Positions 58,933-64,000 of a stretch of 64,000 bases of DNA are shown here, in pieces. Under the pieces are notes generated by a model. That model worked only from the letters and a program-made list of their open reading frames with translations, ran no database searches and was not told the origin of the DNA. Numbering within the stretch: position 1 is the stretch's first letter; each line of letters begins with the position of its first letter. The position numbers and the translations under genes were made by a program. The stretch is from G963674955 sp963674955. GTDB taxonomy: Bacteria; Desulfobacterota; Desulfovibrionia; Desulfovibrionales; Desulfovibrionaceae. The DNA is taken from NCBI GenBank assembly GCA_963674955.2, contig CAXXKR010000004.1:310001-374000 (forward strand), given 5' to 3'.

Positions 58933-61194
58933 TTAGCGGTAGTAGAGGTTCCTGCCGCCCATGGCGATGAACGCCCGGTGCAGGTTTTTTCTGATTTCGC
59001 GCCTGTCCCAGATATCCTGGATGTGGCTTCTGGAAAGTGCGCTGTGGGCGCTGTGGTAGTTGGGTGGGATGTCCAGGCCTGTGGTCTCCTTAATGACCTT
59101 TGGTCCGGCAAAGCCCACCCGTGCGGAACGCACGGCGTACTGGTATGGCGAGCATCCGAGGAAAGAGGCCACGGGCCCGGCGTAGGAGTTGGTGTCGTAA
59201 AGCACGATGTACAGTCCGCCTGCCTCGATGTAGCGTCTGACCGCCATTGTGCATCTGGGCATCTGGATCAGGCCGTTGACGCCTTCCTGAATGCGGATTC
59301 CGGCGGTGCCGTGGACATAGGCCAGGAAGGGCTGGTGTTTCTTTCGCGCCAGATCAATGGCCCGAATGAATTTTTCGCCTTCCGCAGCGCCCACAGAACC
59401 GCCTCTGAAGTTGGCGATAAAGGTGGCGCAGCTCAGCTGGATTCCTTCCAGGGAAGCAGTGAAGGTCATGCAACCGCTTTGCAGGCCGGTTTTTTTCTTG
59501 GCCGCTTCAATTCTTTCGTCAAAACCCGGAAAGTTGGTCGGGTTGCCGGCCACGATGGACCTGTTGAATTCGCGAATGGAGCCCTGGTCAAAGACGTTGG
59601 CCAGATACCATTGGTATTCCATGGGAAAATGATGACCGCATGAAGGGCATACACCGGCGAAGTCGCCGAACAAGTCCCTGGCCCAAATGTCCTGGCAGTT
59701 GCGCTTTCTGGCGCGCGGACAAGTTATTTCCATGTCCTGCTCAGCCTGCGGACTGATGTAGTCAAGGCCGTTCTCGAATTTCAGCATGGAGCCTTCGGGA
59801 TTGGAAAGGCCGGTCAACTCTTTAACTATCTTTTTGTCCTTCTGCTCGGCTATGCCCATTTTCATCAGGGCGCTTTTGAGAAGTTTGGACAGCCTGCCCG
59901 TGACGACATGAACCTCGTCGGTCACCTCTTCCGTGAACCTGGAAACCTTGTGTTCAATGGACTTGAAGAATTTGTAGCGGATGGCCGACTCGGCTGAGAC
60001 CACGACGCCGACCTGGGCGGCGTTGAGCTTTTCAAGCAAAGAGCGCTTGTCCGTATAAGCGTGCCGGGCCATGCGCCGGAACTTTTTGTGTCTTTTGGAG
60101 ATGAGCCTCATTCTGGCACCGGAAGTCAGTTCCCAGCGGACGATTATGTGTTCCACGTCGATGGGTTGCTTTTTGCGCCTTGTGCGCATGGCAAGCCCTC
60201 TGAGAACCCGGATACCACGGACGCTCAAGGCTACTTCGTCAGTGGCCGTGATGAGTTCGGTCCGGAGCTTTTTGTAGAAATCGAAATGTTCCGGGCGGGC
60301 GCCGAGAGGCGGCTCCTGGATCACTTTGTCTATGTAGCCGTTTTTGAGGTTGTCCTGTGCGGTGATTTGCTGGTTCAGGGCGCATTTTTCGATCATTTCG
60401 GGGGCGGCGCGTTCACCTGTCTTGATTCTGCCTTCGATTGCGGCTGCGCCCTCCGGGGAGATGACGGAGTAGTAGCCGTGAGAGAGCATGAGCCGTTTGT
60501 CGCTCATGGCGATGGCCTCGGCTCCGCCGGAACCGCCTTCGGAGAATACGGCCACGATGGGTACGTCCAGACCAGCCATCTCGTAAATGTTTTCGGCAAT
60601 CTGTTGAGCCGCTCCGGGCGGGTCCTCCACAGGGTAGGAGCCCGGCGTGAAAACAAAGGTGTGGATGGGAATGTTCTCCCTGGCAGCGACTTTCATGTAC
60701 TTGAGCGCCTTGGAATTGCCCCAGGGCTTGATGGAACCGCCGTTGCGGAATTCCTCGCCGTGGCCCTTTTCCTGGCCTACGACCATGACCGGCTGGTTGA
60801 GAAGCTTGGAGCCCACCCTCCTGGTGATATAAGCCCTTGCGATGAGCATGCCGGGGTCGATGTTCAGCTCGCCTTTTCCGCCTATCTCAACGTAGTTGTC
60901 ATAGACGTTTTCGAGGATGTCCTTGAGGCAGACGCGCTGGGGATGACGAACGATTCGAACCTTGTCCATCGCAGTCAGGCGGCTTTCCAGGCGTTCCTCG
61001 AGCGCGACGAGCTTTTGGTCGAACATCATTAGCGACGCTTCTACGTTGCCGTTTTCCTGGGGACAGGCGTCCAGGTTGAAATTCTCCAATTCAGCGGCAA
61101 GCTGTTCTAGAGCCTGCGAACTTTTGTCGCCAAGTATGTCGCGGGCATAAGCTACCCGTTCCAGCATGTCTGTGCGTTTTTTTTCAGAGTCCAT
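58933..61194 (-). CDS. Fused acetyl-CoA carboxylase carboxyltransferase, alpha-beta (AccA-AccD)
   Basis: The 753-residue protein joins the two carboxyltransferase halves that transfer CO2 from biotin to acetyl-CoA. The AccA-like half is N-terminal (about 60-345: GQEKGHGEEFRNGGSIKPWG, FSEGGSGGAEAIAM, SPEGAAAI). A 140-residue basic linker follows, and the AccD-like half (about 490-753) has GGSVGAAEGEKFIRAIDLA and YVHGTAGIRIQEGVNGLIQM. The zinc ribbon is altered: the second pair is CPSC but the first is CPRARKRNC (C-x7-C) instead of CxxC. accC lies 11 bases upstream; no accB is in the window. Confidence 0.88.
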   Translation of the reverse strand: MDSEKKRTDMLERVAYARDILGDKSSQALEQLAAELENFNLDACPQENGNVEASLMMFDQKLVALEERLESRLTAMDKVRIVRHPQRVCLKDILENVYDNYVEIGGKGELNIDPGMLIARAYITRRVGSKLLNQPVMVVGQEKGHGEEFRNGGSIKPWGNSKALKYMKVAARENIPIHTFVFTPGSYPVEDPPGAAQQIAENIYEMAGLDVPIVAVFSEGGSGGAEAIAMSDKRLMLSHGYYSVISPEGAAAIEGRIKTGERAAPEMIEKCALNQQITAQDNLKNGYIDKVIQEPPLGARPEHFDFYKKLRTELITATDEVALSVRGIRVLRGLAMRTRRKKQPIDVEHIIVRWELTSGARMRLISKRHKKFRRMARHAYTDKRSLLEKLNAAQVGVVVSAESAIRYKFFKSIEHKVSRFTEEVTDEVHVVTGRLSKLLKSALMKMGIAEQKDKKIVKELTGLSNPEGSMLKFENGLDYISPQAEQDMEITCPRARKRNCQDIWARDLFGDFAGVCPSCGHHFPMEYQWYLANVFDQGSIREFNRSIVAGNPTNFPGFDERIEAAKKKTGLQSGCMTFTASLEGIQLSCATFIANFRGGSVGAAEGEKFIRAIDLARKKHQPFLAYVHGTAGIRIQEGVNGLIQMPRCTMAVRRYIEAGGLYIVLYDTNSYAGPVASFLGCSPYQYAVRSARVGFAGPKVIKETTGLDIPPNYHSAHSALSRSHIQDIWDRREIRKNLHRAFIAMGGRNLYYR

Positions 61195-61205
61195 AATTCA
61201 GGCCG

Positions 61206-62624
61206 TTAGAATTCCAACAAATTTTCATTTTTATCTTTTAGGAACAAGATGTTTGACTTGAGGTTTTCGTTTTGGTGGTTCGCGCCCTCAAGGATGAATT
61301 CATCCAGGAATTTTTTCCCTCTGGCCTTGGCCTCTTCCAAATCCTTGCCCCAGATGATGGCCAGCGCGAGGTTGGGGTCGTATTCAGTGGGGATTTGGTA
61401 GGGGCGGTCCAGGGGAATCTGGGTGTGCAGGCTGAGCCATGGATAATTCGGGACTGCCATTCGGTCTATCCTGCCGACCCAGGGCGTGAACTTGTTTTCA
61501 GTGTCTTCGGCCACGATTCGGTATTCGATGCTTACGCCATTGAAGGCGACATCGCTTTGGGTATAACCGATCTTTTCGCCAAGTCCCAGCCTGATCTGTT
61601 CCTTGATCAGGCTGACGTTGTTTTTCCCCTTGATTCTGGCAATGGATGCGGAGACGCCGTTTTCCACCTGTATCCGGGTGTTGACCTCCATGAGAAATGG
61701 GTCGCCCTTGGGGGTTACGATCCATTCCCAGGTGCCGACGTTGTCGTATTTAATTTCCTTGGCGATGCTCAGGGAATATTTTGTGATGTTGTCCAGAAGC
61801 TTCTGGGCGTCAAAGGGGTAGTCAATGCCGTAGGGGAAAAATCCGGGGGCGACTTCGATCCGTTTTTGCAGTCCGGGGCTTTGGACGGAGCAGTTGCGTG
61901 TCCCGAAGTGGACGGGATTTGTTCCGGTCCTGTCCGACACGATCTGGACTTCAAGATGATTGAAATTGGAAATTCTCTGCTCGATGAGCACGCCTTCATC
62001 ATTGAAGTGTCGTGCTGCGTAGTTGCGGATGCGTCTGTATATGCGGCGAAACCAGTCCAGGTCGTGGACTTCGTCGATGCCCATGCCTCCGCCGCCGGCC
62101 GAGGCCTTGATGAGGACAACCGGGCGTTTGATGCCTTGCTTTTCCTGGAAATTAAAGAGATTGGTGGCGATGGATTCGGCTTCGATCTCGTCGTATATTG
62201 CCCTGTCGGAACCGGGGACAGTGGGGATGTCGAGTTTTCTGGCCAGCCGCTTGGTGTTGATCTTGTCGCCGAGGTCCCTGATGACCCACCAGGACGGACC
62301 GATGAAGATCAGCTTGCGGTCACGTTCGGAAACACGTCTTGCGAAACGGAAATTCTCGGAGAAAAAGCCGTATCCGGGATGGATGGCCGTTGCTCCTGAA
62401 TCGTCGGCTACGGATAACAGATCGCCGGCTTCAGTGTATTTGCTGATCTTGTAGAGAGATTTTTCGCCGCCGAGCTTTCTTGCCAGATCAACATGGCCCG
62501 ATTCGATGTCTTCTGCTGTATGCACGGCCACGAATTCAATTCCCAATTCATGGCAGGCCTGCATGATGCGCACTGCTATTTCGCCTCTGTTGGCGATAAG
62601 AATTTTATGTTTGTTCATTCTCAT
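61206..62624 (-). CDS. Biotin carboxylase, acetyl-CoA carboxylase type
   Basis: This ATP-grasp enzyme carboxylates biotin with bicarbonate and ATP. The 472-residue product starts MRMNKHKILIANRGEIAVRI (a second ATG at 62618 is possible), with HPGYGFFSENFRFA, the ATP-loop KASAGGGGMGI, and EVNTRIQVENGVSASI in the catalytic core. It shows more divergence from standard AccC than usual (for example VGRIDRMAVPNYPWLSLHTQ), fitting the odd fused AccAD partner downstream. It lacks a biotinyl domain, so a separate BCCP must exist elsewhere. Confidence 0.9.
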   Translation of the reverse strand: MRMNKHKILIANRGEIAVRIMQACHELGIEFVAVHTAEDIESGHVDLARKLGGEKSLYKISKYTEAGDLLSVADDSGATAIHPGYGFFSENFRFARRVSERDRKLIFIGPSWWVIRDLGDKINTKRLARKLDIPTVPGSDRAIYDEIEAESIATNLFNFQEKQGIKRPVVLIKASAGGGGMGIDEVHDLDWFRRIYRRIRNYAARHFNDEGVLIEQRISNFNHLEVQIVSDRTGTNPVHFGTRNCSVQSPGLQKRIEVAPGFFPYGIDYPFDAQKLLDNITKYSLSIAKEIKYDNVGTWEWIVTPKGDPFLMEVNTRIQVENGVSASIARIKGKNNVSLIKEQIRLGLGEKIGYTQSDVAFNGVSIEYRIVAEDTENKFTPWVGRIDRMAVPNYPWLSLHTQIPLDRPYQIPTEYDPNLALAIIWGKDLEEAKARGKKFLDEFILEGANHQNENLKSNILFLKDKNENLLEF

Positions 62625-62874
62625 GTTGCTTTTCGGTGTGGTGACGAAGAGATTTCCCTAGGCGACGCAAGGGATAGCCCTTCTCGACCATTCTTGCAAC
62701 CTTATTCGATTGCCATAAAAAAAGTAATTATTTCAAGCGATTGATGTCCAACCACTTTCCCCCCAGTCAATGGTGGATTTTCCCGGAAAAAATAGTTAGC
62801 TAGTGCACAATGAGCAGGCCCCGCTGCTTTGTTCATTAAATCAACTTACCCAGATTAATAGAGGGAGTAAAGAT

Positions 62875-64000
62875 ATGAAATACGTCATTGTCGGAAACGG
62901 CGTCGCCGCCATCGGTGCCATCGAAGGGGTGCGAAGCCGCGACAAGGAAGGAAAGCTGGTCGTAATCAGCGATGAAAAGGTTCCCACTTACGGCCGTCCT
63001 CTTATTTCCTATTATCTCGCGGACAAGATCAAACTCGAAACCCTGCCTTTTCGTCCCGAAGAATTTTACGTGAAAAACAAGATCGAGATGAAGCTTGCTT
63101 CCAGGGTTGTGTCCCTCGACACCAAATCCAGGGAAGTGATCCTGGAAGATGGCGGAAAAGTGTCTTACGACAAACTGCTTCTGGCCACGGGCGGTTCACC
63201 CGTCACTCCCGATCTGCCCGGAATAGACGGCGAGGGCGTGTACAATTTCACTACCGTGGCCCATGCCGAGTCCCTGAAGAATCTTGAAGGCAAAGTGAAG
63301 AAGGTCGCTGTGATCGGCGCCGGACTCATAGCCCTCAAGGCTGCGGAAGGCTTTGCAGGCAAGGATGTGGAGGTCACCCTGATTGTCCGCTCGCGGATCA
63401 TGCGGGCTTATTTCGACGAGGCTGCGGGCGAGATGGTTGTCTATCATTTGGAAAGGAACGGCCTTAAATTTCTGCAGGGCGCGAACACCACGGCCATTGC
63501 CAGGGACGAAAGCGGCAAGGTCGTCGGTGTCGAGACGGACAAGGGCTTTGTGGAAGCGGACGCCGTTATCGTCGCCGCCGGGGTGAGACCTCACGCCGAT
63601 CTGGCCGTGTCCTGCGGAATTCGCGTGAACAAGGGCATTGTTGCCGACGACTTCATGCGCACCAGCGATCCGAACGTGTTCGCGGCTGGAGACGTGGCCG
63701 AGGCCAAGGATCTTCTGACAGGCGAGTACACCGTGCGCCCCATCTGGCCCAACGCCTACAATCAGGGGCTTTACGCCGGGTACAACATGGCCGGCGCGGA
63801 GACGTCCTATGCCGGCGGACTGGCCATGAACTCCATCACTTATTACGGCCTGCCCACTGTCACGGTTGGCGAGTCCATGCTGCAGGACGAAAGCGGACTG
63901 GAGATTTACACTCACCTGGACAAGGACAATTTCATATACCGCAAATTGGCCTTCAGAGGCGACATCCTGGCGGGCTGCATACTCATCGGCGACATAGACG
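62875..64000 (+). CDS. FAD/NAD(P)-dependent oxidoreductase (3' partial)
   Basis: The frame from ATG 62875 (GGGAG upstream) is open to the end of the window, so only the first 375 residues are seen. It has MKYVIVGNGVAAIGAIEGV (first Rossmann, FAD), SYDKLLLATGGSPVTP, a second Rossmann KVAVIGAGLIALKAAEGF (about 142-159, NAD) and FAAGDVAEAKDLL, as in NADH:rubredoxin- or nitrite-reductase-like flavoproteins. The lack of CxxC makes a disulfide reductase unlikely. Electron acceptor unknown. Gap 62625-62874 is AT-rich and shared with the divergent accC; no other gene seen there. Confidence 0.9.
   Translation, partial: MKYVIVGNGVAAIGAIEGVRSRDKEGKLVVISDEKVPTYGRPLISYYLADKIKLETLPFRPEEFYVKNKIEMKLASRVVSLDTKSREVILEDGGKVSYDKLLLATGGSPVTPDLPGIDGEGVYNFTTVAHAESLKNLEGKVKKVAVIGAGLIALKAAEGFAGKDVEVTLIVRSRIMRAYFDEAAGEMVVYHLERNGLKFLQGANTTAIARDESGKVVGVETDKGFVEADAVIVAAGVRPHADLAVSCGIRVNKGIVADDFMRTSDPNVFAAGDVAEAKDLLTGEYTVRPIWPNAYNQGLYAGYNMAGAETSYAGGLAMNSITYYGLPTVTVGESMLQDESGLEIYTHLDKDNFIYRKLAFRGDILAGCILIGDID

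Noticed and set aside
61272..62399. 375-codon open frame on the plus strand
   Set aside because: Antisense to the biotin carboxylase gene, which has the full ATP-grasp motifs.
1..64000. CRISPR arrays, tRNA or rRNA genes
   Set aside because: No regularly spaced direct repeats and no tRNA-like or rRNA-like segments were recognised in the intergenic regions by eye; a covariance-model scan would be needed to exclude small RNAs.

Overview
The window is a gene-dense chromosomal stretch of a Gram-negative anaerobe. The best fit is a sulfate-reducing member of the Desulfovibrionaceae (Desulfobacterota). This is inferred from several traits together: a lipid A pathway that uses LpxI; a sigma-54 operon of two ferredoxin-containing MinD-type ATPases resembling the orange-protein (ORP) operons of Desulfovibrio; a four-subunit 2-oxoacid:ferredoxin oxidoreductase; a fused AccA-AccD; and an ApgM-type protein next to homoserine dehydrogenase. 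No rRNA, tRNA, CRISPR array or intact insertion sequence was seen.

Layout. 1-5.8 kb (+): envelope operon bamA (cut by the window edge), skp, lpxD, fabZ, lpxA, lpxI; lpxD has a frameshift that removes its C-terminal helix. 5.8-8.7 kb (-): FmdB-type zinc ribbon, CGGC protein, two iron-sulfur MinD-type ATPases and a GMGR-repeat protein, behind a textbook sigma-54 promoter. 8.9-14.6 kb (+): DUF89 protein, a large AsmA-family protein and a YihY membrane protein. 14.5-17.0 kb (-): ydcF, tgt, nth. 17.1-23.0 kb (+): a mono-haem protein, cutA, a PfkB kinase, a phosphotransferase-fold kinase, a divergent APS-kinase-like protein, miaB, a bifunctional-nuclease-family protein and a PHP hydrolase. 23.2-27.3 kb (+): complete tolQRAB-pal closed by a strong terminator.

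27.4-31.5 kb (-): pgpA, then an accessory patch holding gene remnants, two glycosyltransferase-like proteins and a GNAT acetyltransferase, then maf. A degenerate copy of the maf 3' end lies at the far side of the patch, as expected if an element once inserted at the 3' end of maf. 31.7-39.7 kb (+): a motB-motA-like pair in unusual order, glucokinase, gpt and a BMP-type nucleoside ABC transporter. 39.8-48.4 kb (-): porB-porA-porD, an MscS channel, an amidohydrolase, a thioesterase, apgM, hom and an aminotransferase. 48.6-55.4 kb (+): ilvE, dnaX, ybaB, recR, the separated porC subunit and recD2. 55.4-57.7 kb (-): an EAL/CBS/GGDEF signalling protein. 58.0-58.9 kb (+): an exosortase-like membrane protein that appears to lack its catalytic residues. 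58.9-62.6 kb (-): fused accA-accD and biotin carboxylase. 62.9 kb to the end (+): an FAD/NAD oxidoreductase that runs off the window.

Most of the window is core metabolism and envelope biogenesis. The parts that most merit follow-up are the sigma-54 ATPase operon, the exosortase-like pseudoenzyme, the maf-flanked patch, the lpxD frameshift and the divergent kinase trio.
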